Assembly: GCA_023678885.1 (NCBI GenBank)
Contig: CM042987.1
Location: forward strand, 31,396,927 to 31,460,926
Origin: Pogostemon cablin
Lineage: Eukaryota > Streptophyta > Magnoliopsida > Lamiales > Lamiaceae
DNA: 64,000 nt
Direction: 5' to 3'
The notes beneath the pieces were generated by a model. It saw only the letters and a program-made list of their open reading frames with translations. It ran no database searches and had not been told where the DNA came from. Below are positions 12,763 through 25,235 of this stretch, piece after piece. Position numbers and translations under genes: made by a program. Position 1 is the stretch's first letter. The number at the start of each line of letters is the position of its first letter.

Positions 12763-13107
12763 GTGTCAACTGCAGAATTAAGAAGGAAAATAGCAAAGAC
12801 AAAGATTAAACGGTACTTACTTGACATTGACGAAGCCTTGAAGATGGATAGAAGGTATCAAACGTTCTTTCCTATTCTTTCTCTTCTTTTCTTCTGTAGA
12901 GTCGCGACGTGAACTCCTTCGATGCTTTTTTTTGTAATTAATTAGTTTTTAATAATTTGGGTTTAGTTAATTAAAAGGATAAAATCGTCTTTAACTGGGG
13001 TGTATTTAGGAATTTATATACCTAATTTTTAATTTTAATGGGGTATATCTAGAACTCGGGGTTTGTTTAGTAGATTTGGGGTGCAAATAGTCACTCCCTA
13101 TACAGAA

Positions 13108-15279
13108 TTATAATTTATGTACTCAAATGCATGAAATATCAATTTTAAATATAATATACTCAGATTGCAAGATTTTACATTCAAGTTTTTTTTCCCCTTT
13201 TTCTTCAGAATAGGAATATCATATTATTACGTACTTATATTGACATTGATTTATTCAAATGTATGTTATTTTTAGTCCAATTAACACTACACAAACACAA
13301 ATAATATCCAAGATATCATCTACATATTTATTAAGTTACCATTTTTTAAAAATGATTATATTTTCTCTTTAAAAGGGGGTCAACCATATCACCAAACAAC
13401 AAATTTAAATAAATAACATCACAAATATTTAGGGAGAAATGAAAAACAAATTAAAGCTCAAGGTCAACTAAGCAACATTAGTACCATTACAAACTAAAAG
13501 GAAGATGAATGAGAGTAATTACAATGATGAAATGCAAGATAAAAAGCAAACCTAGAAGCATAAAGTCTCTTCTCTTGAAAAATTAAAAATTAACCAAACT
13601 AATTAAATAATTTAAATTTTTAAAAATAATTGTATATTTAATATTTATTTGGGCTAGAAATGCACTTTTTGGGCTAGAGAGAGGATTCAAGTAGAGTAGT
13701 TCCTTTGGATGTTAGGTGAAGGCCCACTTTTGAGATTCCTCTCCACTAAGGATGGCCCATTGGCCATATCTTGCACCCCCAAATTAGGCTACTTCAAAAA
13801 CTATAAAAATTCATATGGAAATAGAAAAACCCTAGCCAAAGCATTTTTAGTAGTCTAGTATTGCCAAGTGGTTGTAGCCTTTATTTTTTGTAATTCTTTT
13901 ACATGGGGTGGGGTTTGAAGAAAAATTTTAATTTGTCTTCAAGACTAAGATGTAATTTAAGTCATCATGATAACTATAGTAGCTAAATATTGATTATAGT
14001 GTCTAGTTATAATTGACTCAATGAGTTAATGAAGAGTGGGACACTATTGAGATAATTGTATGGAGTATGTTTTAATTATTTTACTTAACCATCACACCAA
14101 GATATGATATATTCCTCTACACATCCATGGTGAATATATTAGAGGCACATTATTATAACTATTTGTTTAATTAGTTATGGAGCTTGATAAAGCTAAAAGA
14201 AGTTAGAATTATAATATAATTTACTCATTTGAATTATTTTTATTTAAGGTGTCTGTATTATTGTAGGTTTTTTTCTTTAAATTGTATTTATACTAATGTC
14301 CTTTTGGCTGATTCAAAAAGCCTCAACCTACCATCCACTAGGATGATTATGTTCACGATCAGATAATTAAAAACGGGATCATCTACTATTTTATATCTTA
14401 AATGCATGTCATATGTCACAATCAGATGCATAAATTACCGCCAAGTATGTAGGGGTTTGATGATCATTTATTAGAGTTAAGTATTTTAATAAAAATATGT
14501 TACAAAAGACTATATAATGAAATAGGGGATCCGAATTGCTAGTCAGGAAGGATTTAATACGTAAATTTAGAATTTTATATTAATTTTTATAATATAATTT
14601 TACTCAATGTATACTATTTTAATTAACTTAATTAGTACCGTTAACGTTTAATATAAATTTTTAGGACCTAACTATCTTTTTATTCATAATTCAGACAAAT
14701 GTACATACTATGCATTAAAAAAATAAAATAATAATAAAAAAATTTATTTTTTTTAAATTTAATTCGTTTTACATGTGAGATAGGAGTGAGGTGTCAATTT
14801 TGAAAAATAGAAAGCAGGCTATATCAATTTATTGGCAGCTAACATTTGCTTATCTTGATTGGGCAAAACTAGATCCCAACTCAATGCATCAAAAAATATT
14901 GTCCCCAAACTTGATTTTAATGTTGCATTCTCCTTATATTCTCTATCTTTTATTATACTTTAATTTATCATTTTCTTGGTGTGGTAATTTTAAGTGGATG
15001 GTACATATATAAATTGATATAATTGATATATACCTATCACAAAAAAATTGAGGTAATCTTTTATAGGAGGGAATATATGAGAAATGGGTGTTCTCTTGTT
15101 AAAATATACTCCATTTTTTATTATAAGAGTACAAGTAATCTATATTTATGGATATTTAAAATAGTTTTTGAATTATAGTGAATCATATTATTATAATTTA
15201 AAATTATTCTTTAATGTATCATTTAATACACTTTAAAAATATACTTTAATAACTAATAAGCATATTTTACTTACAATTA
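13108..15279. other. Intergenic AT-rich DNA
   Basis: I see no gene, no clear inverted-end element and no tRNA here. A short open frame at 14791-15012 lacks any recognisable feature. Confidence 0.55.
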
Positions 15280-15550
15280 CTCCCTCAGTCCCACAACAAG
15301 AGTTATAAAATTTTTTTGCATGTAAATTAAGGGATATGGAGTAATATTTAATGAGTAGTTAGGAGTAGTTGAGGTGAGAGAAATAATATTTTAATGTATA
15401 GTGGGTAGGTGTATTAGTATGGTGTGTGGGTCACATGAAGATATATTAATTGTTTTATGTGGGTCTCATTTACTAAAAAGGAAAATACACCTCCTATGTT
15501 AGGACGGATAAAAATAGTAAAATGCACTCCTTGTTGTGGGACGGAGGGAG
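15280..15550. mobile_element. Stowaway MITE
   Basis: It begins CTCCCTCAGTCCCACAACAAG and ends CTTGTTGTGGGACGGAGGGAG, about 20-bp inverted ends with one mismatch. A left TA is present. The right flank is CA, so the duplication has mutated. Confidence 0.88.
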
Positions 15551-15967
15551 CATATTTTAACCCGTCTCATACACATTCTCACGAGAGACTTTGTTAAAAT
15601 AAAAAATTATGCATATAGTTAAACAAAAGGTGGTAAGTACTTAAAATTAAAATTAAAATTATTAAGCACTAAAAAAGCATACCACTTTCACATTTTCTTT
15701 GATATTATAATGAATAATCTTGAAGAAATGTCTTAATCAAACGTGGAGGTAAATGATTGGTTCCCAAGTTGTCACTGATTTAATTAACATCAAGAATTAA
15801 ATCCGCTGAAAATAGGGTTCACAGAATCACAGCCACCCTATATATTTATTAGTCTTAGGGAATGTTCTTCACTGTCATTTTAATCTTTAATTTCATCACC
15901 AATCTCTTATCCAAAATAAATAATAATATTATAAGCAATTAATATATATGTCTATACTCCTTAGTAC
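15551..15967. other. Intergenic DNA
   Basis: Nothing is recognised in this AT-rich stretch. Confidence 0.5.
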
Positions 15968-17262
15968 TAGGGTTGTAAAAGAATCGAATCGAATACTAAG
16001 GTATTTGAATGATATTTAATTAAATATTCGAATATTCGTATTCGTATTCGATTATTAATCAAATTCGAAATCGAATTCGTATTCGATTCGAAAGTAATAA
16101 ACGAACTATTCGAATATATTCGAGCATTCGAATTTAAACATTCGAAATTGAATATTTGAATTCGATTCGAAATTCTGAATTCATATTTTTTTCAAATAAT
16201 ATTTTTTTAAATTTCTTATACTATTAATAAATTTAAGAAGAAATACTCACTAAATACATATTCCATTAAATTATTAAAAATTATAATTAAATAATTCACA
16301 TTATATATATAAAAAAAATAATAAATTAGATAATATACATATTTATTTATATTTATAAAGAAAAATATTATATTTATTATATATAGGGAGGATTACTACT
16401 AGGTACACAAAAAAACCCTAAATTACTATGAGATACAAACATACAAAAGTATTACTACTAGGTACAAAAATATATAGTGATATTCCAATATTACCCCTAT
16501 TAATGTGCTGCACATAAATATTGTGTGCAGCAAAAGTTCATGTGCAGCAAAGTGTGTGCAGCAAAAAAAGTGTGTGCAGGAAAAAAAAAGTGTGTGCAGC
16601 AAAAAAATGTGGTGGTCAGGCGGCGGCGGTCCGGCAGCTTTTCCGGCGGCGGCAGTTTTTCCGGCGACCAGTTTTTTTTTTTCTTTTTTTTTTGGACTAA
16701 CAGTTTTTCCGGCGACCGGCTGCCGGAGCTCCGGCGGCGGCGGCGCCGCAACTTTCCGGCGACCAGTTTTTTTTTTTTTTTTTTTCTTGACGAACAGATT
16801 TTCCGGCGACCGGCCGCCGGAGCTCCGCCGGCGGCGGCGGCGGTCCGGCAGCGGTGGTCCGGTGGTGGGTGGAGGTTGGGGTTAGTGTTTTAAAGGTATA
16901 TGGGTTTAGGGGTATATTTGGTATTTTACTTTAATATTTTGTATTAAATAATAATTATTTTAAATCAATGTATCTAGTAGTAATTAGGGGTACAAAGTGT
17001 GTACCTATCAGTAATTATTTCTTATATATATAATTATTTAATATTATTAATATATAATTAATATATATTATATATTATTATTCGAATATATTCGCGAATA
17101 TTCGAATCGAATATCTTACGAATCATATTCGATTCGAATATTTTTCGAACTAAAATAATTATTTGAATTCACATTCGAATTCGAATTTTTTAAATTCGAA
17201 TACTAATATTCGAATTCGAATACCGAATCGAATTCGAATTATTTGATTCATTTACAACCCTA
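15968..17262. mobile_element. hAT-like element with AATTCGAA-rich inverted arms
   Basis: The left end TAGGGTTGTAAAAGAATCGA and the right end, reverse complement TAGGGTTGTAAATGAATC, are inverted. Behind each end is an arm of about 180 bp built from ATTCGAAT/TCGAAT units (15985-16170 and about 17080-17250) that could fold back. The TAGGGTTGTAAA end resembles hAT-type MITE families of eudicots, but the 8-bp flanks do not match well, so the class is inferred. A second element sits inside at 16386-17021. Confidence 0.65.
16386..17021. mobile_element. MULE-like element with GC-rich core, nested
   Basis: The left end GGGAGGATTACTACTAGGTA and the right end (reverse complement) GAAATAATTACTGATAGGTA share ATTACT and TAGGTACACA. 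They are flanked by TTATATATA on both sides (16377-16385 and 17022-17030). That is a 9-bp duplication, although it is low complexity. The core at 16610-16880 is a GC island (CCGGCGACC, GGAGCTCCGGCGGCGG) in very AT-rich surroundings, with two similar units each followed by a T-run. It may be captured from a GC-rich plant exon or leader. The open frames across it are low complexity and not supported as genes. Confidence 0.6.
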
Positions 17263-18219
17263 CTCTTTAATTGCCTATGATTTTCAAAATTGGCAAAAAG
17301 TGCATCCTATAATTTTGAAAAATTCCTATAACAAAATTCACTTAAAATTAATTAATTTCAATATAATTGATATCATTATATTTTACTATATGATAATCGG
17401 TTGTCATTAGCAAAATTACTGATCGTCCTAACAAAAATTCGCGTGACCTCTTTCTACGAAATGATTTTCAAATTTAAAAAAATAATAAAATTTTCAATAA
17501 AATATAGCACATGAATAATAGAAGTAATAACCATCTTATTAAACTAACCATGAATAATTTATTAAATAAAATAACATAATTAATACTAAAAATAACACAG
17601 AAAAAGTAAAACGGCAGTATTGTTATTAATTTCTAATAAAATATAATGTCATTTTTACATATAATTACTATTTTTACACTAGTATACGATTAAACTTGCA
17701 CATAGAAATAAAAATAGGAGAACTCATTAAGAATTTAAAAATGATATTGCTATTTTCAACAATTAAATAAATATATGAATTCATATATGCAAATGACAAT
17801 GTGGACCATTTTGCAGTTAATTAAATTTTAGAGGGTTTTCCATAGGGTGTTTTTTTTTACAATTAAACACTTTATACTCCCTATTTAATTTGAGAGAAGT
17901 TATTATTATTTAACTACCGAAGAATTTTCATTTAATTGAAAAGTGAATTACGGTTACGGCTGAGGGCGGCCTAAATATAAAAGGCTGCAAACTTTATTGG
18001 CTCAAATTCAATCAAAGCTACCTAAAGTATGATTGTGACTATTGATTTTTTATTTTCTTTTATTTTTTAAAAAATTATTTAATGGAGTAATTAAATTGAG
18101 TAATTACCGAAAATGATTCACATCTCGACCACCCATATATGAATATTCATACTATATGTTATGTGATTTTAAATTTATAAAAATATTACTTTTCACAAAA
18201 CTCTTGACTGAAAAATATA
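17263..18219. other. Intergenic AT-rich DNA
   Basis: No gene or structured element is recognised. Confidence 0.5.
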
Positions 18220-18434
18220 CTCTCTTTATCCCACTCAAAGAGAATTTTTTATTTTTTACACGTGAATTAAAAAATATTATTATATAATGTGTAGTAAGTA
18301 ATTGTATTAGTGAGAATGTAGGTCCTATATTTTAATTTTATTAATAAGCATTTGCAGATTCATATGTGTAAAAAAAAAACTATTTAAATGGAGCACTCAA
18401 AAAAAAAAAAAAGTCCCTTTAAAAGGAACGGAAG
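18220..18434. mobile_element. Degenerate Stowaway-like MITE
   Basis: It begins CTCTCTTTATCCCACTCAAAG and ends CTTTAAAAGGAACGGAAG with TA on both sides. The interior ACACGTGAATTAA tract matches the other copies. Confidence 0.6.
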
Positions 18435-18851
18435 TATATAGCTAACTGAGTGTTACCAATTTTAAAAGAGGAAGAAAATCTAATGTGAAGTGTTTACATG
18501 CATGCCTGCAACAAAGTAGGATAAGTGTGAGGTGAGATTATGACACTTGCAATTTAAAATTGTTAAATTACGAGTGGAAAATGTAAATTTATTTATTTTT
18601 AACATTTACAATAAATATAGTTATGAATAAACATGCAAATTACAATATATACAAGCAAATAAACTTAAAATTAAAAAATCGTAAAAAGTAGAACACCATG
18701 AGACAACAAATTATATATATAAAACTAATTTAATGAAATGAATAAAATTAATTTTTATTCAAATAAAAATGTGTTACTCTATTATATTTTAGAGTGCATC
18801 TTAAAATAATGATAAGGTGTTGGGTTTTTTTTAATAATAATAATAATAATA

Positions 18852-18882
<31 letters not shown>

Positions 18883-21800
18883 TTAAATAACCGTGAAGGT
18901 TAAAAACAATTTAATCTAGCACGATTTAAATTAGTTAGGTGCATATTTAACTCAAAAAACTCTAAATTTTTATGAATATGTTGGTCAGTTGAATGTGAAA
19001 CTCAATTGATAATGATATACTACTATCTTTTAATGAGATTGATGAATTATAATCTCCATTCTTTGAATTACTTGCATGTTTAGTAAATTATGAAGAAACT
19101 GTACAAAAAATTTCCCAAAGTGAGTTGTATAAAATATATTACTAATAAGGTGCTACAATCTTTATGGTTGAAAGAAAAAAAAAAAGAAAAAGAAAAGAAA
19201 AGAAAAAAAAAGAGTACAATATGAAGTGGATTTGAATTTCCCATTTCCCATTTCCCATTCCATATTACAATGGTATTCTATAACACGAGAAATTATATTC
19301 TATAAATAATCAATAAACACTTGGGCATGTAGCATTAATCAAAAAATTAATAATAATACGTATTTTTCAATTAAAGAGTGAAATAAGAGATGAAACATCA
19401 AAAGTGAAATACGTAATTCAATATTATAGAAAGAAGGATAAAAAAAAACCTTTTACCTATATGAGGGTCGGGAGTTCGAATCCTTCCTTTAGATTAAATC
19501 ATTTAAAGTTCTAAAATTAGAAAGATAATATTGAGAAGAAAAGAAATGAACTATTTCTGTTTTAATTTCTGATTGAATAAAAAAAAGTTAGTCTTGTTAT
19601 TAGTATTACATAAGATAATTACGAAGTTTGTTCCATTCTTTTGTTTAACTAATTCCCTAAACAAGGCCAATATTTGAAGATTTGACTGTGAGAGTTAAAA
19701 ACATTACATAGGCCCATGAGAAACAGAGCAAGGTCAGGTATTAATGGGCTTCAGCCCAATAATTTGGAAGCCCAAGATAATTGGATATTGCGTTTATCGA
19801 GGCCCAATTATGGCGAGTCACCCAGCAAGAGAACAATAAAATCGGGCGTGACATTTTATTTATTTATTTATTTTTTCATATATCAAAAGAGGTGTATTCA
19901 ATTCATACATATTTAATTATCAATGTAAACAAGCTTTGAATTACTTTATAAATGTACTTGTGAGGATTGCATTCCAACAGTACTAATTTAAAATAACTTT
20001 TTTTAATGTATAAATAATGTCGAGCTCTACTCAAATCAAACAAAAATTCAAATAGTATTATTATAATATTAAATGGTGTATATCTATCGAATAATACTTA
20101 CTAAATTCTTTACTTTAAACTCGAATAGTTTGATCTCTTATTCGGATTATCCAAATCTTGACTGTGGAATTATATGCTAATTTCGTTAATTTATAGCCTC
20201 AAACTTTTACATTAATATGTAGTATTTGATGTTATAATAAAAGTTTTTTTAAAAAAATTTATAAGTAATGATGATCAACATCTCTAATTTATTTAGTCTT
20301 AAGTTTCGTGTTGTTAAGGCACCTAGATTCGAAACACTTTGTCATTCTTTGGCCAAGGGATATTAATTTAATTAGATTTCTAAGCTTTCATAGTCAAGAA
20401 ACCAAGAATGATATTTTTATTATTAAAACAAATGATAATTAATTATTAATAATAATTCTCCAACGTTTGTTTATTTGCAAGTTGTATTAGTGAAACCCAT
20501 TATTTTGTTGATTAAGTTGACATTTGCAACGACAAATTATTGTTTCATCAGTACCTAAGACAAGTATGTGAATTATTAAATTAAATGTATTATTATTTTT
20601 AATTAATTAATTAATAAGTATTTTATTCAATTTTTAAACTAACAATTACATACTTTTTATACTACATTCTTATATCACCTAATTGACAACGGACACTTCT
20701 CAGCAAATTTATTTAAAATCTTCAATATTCGTCGAGATTATTAATTTCAAAGCTGAGAAATGTATCAAATACCTTTTTGATTTGATATCTAAACATTATA
20801 CATATACAAACTAATCGCAACATGCAATTCATGTATATAGTATATACACTTCACAAGGGACAGATAAAAATAAAAATTGTTCTTATACTTTGAGAAAAAA
20901 GGAGTAATTATAATAGTGATATATTTTTTAGTTTATGTAATAGTGCATAATATCTTTAAATAATACAACTCTTAAATATATAGGCAAATTGACATTATTA
21001 ATTAATGTGCACTAATCTCACTTGTTAATTAATCTTTCTACAAATTTTGCTTTATATATTATATGTATATACATAAATTGGTTTTGTGTTTTGTAGCCTT
21101 AATTCTTGTATGTGCAATTGATAACGTGTTATTGAATTAAGGAAAAGATAGCTAGGAGTTTTTTTAAAAGGTTAAAATTGAATATAAAATGAGTTTTATT
21201 TATATAAATTTCTTAATTATTTTAGTGTCTTAATTAAAGAAAGTATACATGGACAGCATGTAAAAGAATTGCAATATTGAACAACAAAATGAACAAATTG
21301 TTGTTATTATTTATTTGTTGGAAATTAGATGTGATGGTGTGATATAAAATAAGTTAGTTGGGGTCATGTAATATAATGCAGTTATAATTTAATAACACAC
21401 CTAAAAAAATGGACTTTATAGCATATTAGCATGAACCTCATTTTTATAAAGGTTAAAACTTCCGTGTATTTGAGATACTGTGCTCCCAAATTTCATATTT
21501 TTCGAAAATTATACTCTTTAAGTATTAAATAGTACTTCCTTTGTCTCAAAACCTAATGCCAAATGTTAGACAAGCTTGCTCGAACGTTACTAACGGCTAA
21601 GTATAAAATATTAAAATATAAACAATGATAAATAATTAATTTAGTATCGTATCTCCTTGCCACGCCATCTTTCATAAAGTTGTTTTCAGACTTATAAATC
21701 AAAATTGTTTTTTAGGTAATATTTTATAGTATAATTTATTATCATTAATAGAACATATTAATTAAAAATAAATTTATATATGTTATATTATTTCTAATAA

Positions 21801-21907
21801 TTTTATAGTTTTAAGTCGTGATAGTTTTATATATTTTGGGTTTAAACTGATAAAAAAATCATTCCACTAATTGATAGTTAATCAATATTTCAGGTTATTT
21901 ATAAATT
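18435..21907. other. Intergenic DNA with simple repeats
   Basis: It holds a palindromic (TAA)n(TTA)n tract at 18832-18880, an A/G-rich run at about 19175-19214, and a B-box-like GGAGTTCGAATCC at about 19469 that may be a SINE scrap. At 19710-19830 several GCCCAAT/GGCCCAAT motifs cluster. These resemble promoter-type motifs, but no gene follows. Confidence 0.5.
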
Positions 21908-22132
21908 CCCTCCGTCCCGTCCAAAGAGGGACATTTACTTTTTTGCACGTAGATTAAGGAGTATTATTATTTAATGTATAGTGGGTAATTGTATTAGTGG
22001 GAGTGTGGACCACATATTTTAATTGTATTAGAGGGATTGTGTGGGTCCTATGTATGTAAAAAAGGAAAGGGGAACCATTTAGGTGGGACACCCAAAATGG
22101 AAAAAAGACCCTCTTTAAATGGGACGGGAGGT
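21908..22132. mobile_element. Stowaway-like MITE
   Basis: It begins CCCTCCGTCCCGTCCAAAGAG and ends CTCTTTAAATGGGACGGGAG. The interior has the GCACGTAGATTAAGGAGTA tract of the family. Confidence 0.75.
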
Positions 22133-22223
22133 AGTATATACTGAAAAAATTAAAAACTTTTGGGATATTTTAGTATTTTTAATGTGTAAAATAATTTTAT
22201 GAGAGTGAGGCAAAAATGATAAA

Positions 22224-22610
22224 GGCAAAAACTTGTGTGCGCCCGGGCGCACGGGAGCACATTCCGTGCACCTTTAGAATTTTGTGTTAAATTGTATACC
22301 CTTTAATATAAAGATATGTACCATGGTAAAAACTTGTGTGTGCCCGAGCGCACGGGAACACATTCCGTGTGCCTTTGAAATTTTGTGTTAAATTGTATAC
22401 CCTTTAGTATAAATATGTGTACCCTTTATTTTCTGAAGAAAAAATAAAAAATATTAATAAAGTGTATACCTTTTAGAACAAAATGGTGTACCTTTATTAA
22501 TTAAAGTGTATACCCTTTAGACCAAAGCAATGTACTCTTACCCATAATACTAAATTCTAAAGGCGCACGAAATGTGTTCCCGTGCGCCCGGACGCACACA
22601 AGCCTCACTC
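22224..22610. mobile_element. Foldback MULE-type MITE, copy 1 (387 bp)
   Basis: The 9-bp target duplication is AATGATAAA (22215-22223 and 22611-22619). The left arm GGCAAAAACTTGTGTGCGCC continues into a 16-bp perfect palindrome GTGCGCCCGGGCGCAC and then GAGCACATTCCGTGC. The right arm is its inverted counterpart, ending AAGCCTCACTC. Both arms carry CTTTAGAATTT blocks. A second copy of the left arm begins near 22325, so the element has a duplicated head. No coding capacity. Confidence 0.85.
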
Positions 22611-22659
22611 AATGATAAATTTGAAAATAAAGTAAAATTTGAAATTATTGAATAAAGTA

Positions 22660-23029
22660 GGCAAAAACTTAGGTGCGCACGGGAGCACATTCCTTGCGCC
22701 TTTAAAATTTTGTATTAAATTGTGTACCCTTTAGTATAAAGATGTGTACCATGGCAAAAACTTGTGTGTGCCAGGGCGTACGGGAATACATTCCGTGTGC
22801 CTTTGAAATTTTGTGTTAAATTGTATACCCTTTAGTATAAATATGTGTACCCTTTATTTTTTGAAGAAAAATAAAAAATATTAATAAAGTGTATACCCTT
22901 TAGAACAAAATGGTGTATCTTTATTAATTAAAGTGTATACCCTTTAGACCAAAGCAATGTACCCTTGCCCACAATACTAAATTCTAAAGGCGCACGGAAT
23001 GTGTTCCCGTGCTCACACAAGCCTCACTC
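22660..23029. mobile_element. Foldback MULE-type MITE, copy 2 (about 370 bp)
   Basis: It has the same architecture as the element 50 bp upstream, including the duplicated head (second left arm near 22753) and the AAGCCTCACTC right end. The left arm has lost part of the palindrome and reads CTTAGGTGCGCACGGGAGC. The flanks do not form a 9-bp repeat (AATAAAGTA against AGTATTGTT), so this copy may have arisen by local recombination or duplication rather than its own insertion. Confidence 0.75.
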
Positions 23030-23038
23030 AGTATTGTT

Positions 23039-24252
23039 TTCTTTTTTTGAAACGGGGAAAATTTAATAAATAAAGTGTGTAATGCTTTATGAGATGGAAA
23101 TTTTTTTATTATTAATTATTATATACATTAAGTTTTAAACAAGGAGTGAAATTATTTGCCCAAGCCCTAAAATATTATATAAGAAATAACGTGACGAAAC
23201 CTCATTTTTCTTATAATTAGATTAAAATGGAATGAATTATTTATATAGGAAATTGTAAATGATTAATAATTAGGTTGCAAGAAAAATTCAAATGTTAGAT
23301 ACTGAGTCGGTATCTACCCATAATATATTCTTGACCTCTCAACTAAACTATATTTGCTTTAAAGTTTAAATACACGAACCCTACAAATTTGACAAAAATA
23401 AATTAATTAATTTTAAATATGCAGGTGGGCCCCAATTTGTATGTCTTTCTATATTACTCTAAACATTTTTAATTAATTTCAGCCACTATTAAATACTATA
23501 TGCCTAATTATGGAGAATAAGAAAGGACAATGCTATCCGGATCAATTTCATCCTGATTAAATGTAGTTACTCTCCCTTAAAGTACTATTATAGCCCTGAT
23601 TAATATTCATCTTAGTTTAATTATTTTAAGATTTAATTGGCTGTAAAAATTCTCTTTTCCATATTTCAAGATTTAACATTTATTATGTACTATTAATACT
23701 TCTAGAAAAAATCAAAAGGTTCATCTGTATACTTATGATTATTCATAATAATATAGAGAGAGAGAGAGGGGTATATGATTTCATTTATTAATATTCATTA
23801 ATTAAATCAATATATATAGAGAGATTAATAAAAAAATAAAATTTGAAATAGCAATCTCACGTTTGAGATTTTTAATTTTTATTAAAATATGATTATTAAA
23901 TAGATAAAATAAAATATTAAAGTAATTAAAATAAGATTTATTAAATTACTATAAATGATTTATTAAAGTATATTTACTAAAATATGAAAATACTAAAAAA
24001 ATTATTTTTTATTTTTAGAATATTTTGTTAGTAAAAGACTTAGTTTCATTGTTAAATTAGTTTATCAATCAATAAATTAATAACAGAATCTATAAATTGT
24101 TGTTAATTTTACGTTGAAAAAATGGTGGTTGGTAAAATTTTAACAACAAAAATTGTAATATTTTGTTATGTGATAATTTAATTGATAATCGTTACTAATA
24201 ATTTCATTAATTTCCATTCTCTACGACAAAATACTTTTAGTAAAAAAAAAAT

Positions 24253-24290
<38 letters not shown>

Positions 24291-24983
24291 GACGTTCATT
24301 AGATAGATAGTTTAGATAATTAAATTGTATCTTAATCAAATATCATTTTATATTAATATTTATATTAATATGTTATTATTATTTTTATTTATTTTATGGA
24401 TTGTCCTCGATGTATAAAAGTATAACACTTTGTGTTATAAGGCGTATACTTTAAGTAATAAAAATATAATTTTTTCATTGAGAACGTCGGCTGAAATATT
24501 GATAGTATAAATGTTTGATTAAAAAAATATTTTTTTTCTCAAAAAATCAAGCGTATGCGTTCTTATACTAAATATTATAACATATTATACTAAAAGATAT
24601 AGCTTCCGAAAAGTGTGGAATTTGGTTGTACGATGTTCCCGGGGGCATGCAAGTTTTAGCTTAATTCAATTAGACGGATATGACTTTTCTTTGATTATAA
24701 TCATTTTTTTATTAAAATATTATCACGTTTTATTAATTCTATAAATTGTTCGTGAAATACACTTTCATAATTAATTATCACTTTTTTAAAATGTTATCAC
24801 CTTTTTTTTTAAATGCCATCACTTTTCATAGTATACTATAAATAATTTTTATGAAATTATTTACAACATAATTATCATTTTTTATCAATTGGGTATCACT
24901 TTTCATTATTAAGGTCATCATATATTATCATAATTTATAAATTTATTATATTTAAATTAAAAATTAAATAAATTAGATAAATA
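23039..24983. other. Intergenic DNA with a degenerate foldback copy
   Basis: (ATT)n microsatellite occupies 24254-24290. About 24396-24660 is a heavily decayed relative of the foldback MITE, recognisable from GTATAACACTTTG, TATACTTTAAGTAATA and a CCCGGGGGCATGCAAG end. No gene. Confidence 0.5.
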
Positions 24984-25235
24984 CTCCTTGATAAGTATCT
25001 ATTTTGTCATTTTGGTCCGTCTTAATACAATGTATCAATTTTCTTTTTGGGTTCATGTGACACACAAAATAATATTTCAACCAACTACACATGGGCATAC
25101 ACTCAATACTAATACAATTACCCACTATACATTAAAATACAGAGTATTTTTCTTACACCATTACACATTAAAATATTATACTCCTTAATTCACGTGCAAA
25201 AAGTAAACGAATACTTCTCATCGGGATGGAAAAAG
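24984..25235. mobile_element. Degenerate Stowaway-like MITE
   Basis: It begins CTCCTTGATAAGTATC after TA and ends CATCGGGATGGAAAAAG before TA. The shared AATTCACGTGCAAAAAG tract lies near the right end. Confidence 0.55.

Larger units (their letters stand above)
11461..13098. mobile_element. Non-autonomous MULE (Mutator-like), 1638 bp, with a nested hAT element
   Basis: The ends are about 40-bp imperfect inverted repeats: left GGGAATGGCTGTTTGCACC, right (reverse complement) GGGAGTGACTATTTGCACC. They are flanked by an identical 9-bp target duplication TATACAGAA (11452-11460 and 13099-13107), the size diagnostic of Mutator-like elements. No transposase is present. The interior contains an open minus-strand stretch with a splice-donor-like site upstream, so the element may carry captured gene sequence. 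A hAT element (12208-12762) is inserted in the middle and is therefore younger. Confidence 0.88.

Noticed and set aside
12610..12912. 100-codon plus-strand open frame
   Set aside because: It crosses the right end of the hAT element into the MULE, so it is a chance fusion of unrelated sequence.
16505..16893. Overlapping open frames of 122-126 codons
   Set aside because: They are made of Phe runs (poly-T) and Arg/Gly runs from the GC island inside a MITE. Low complexity, no family.
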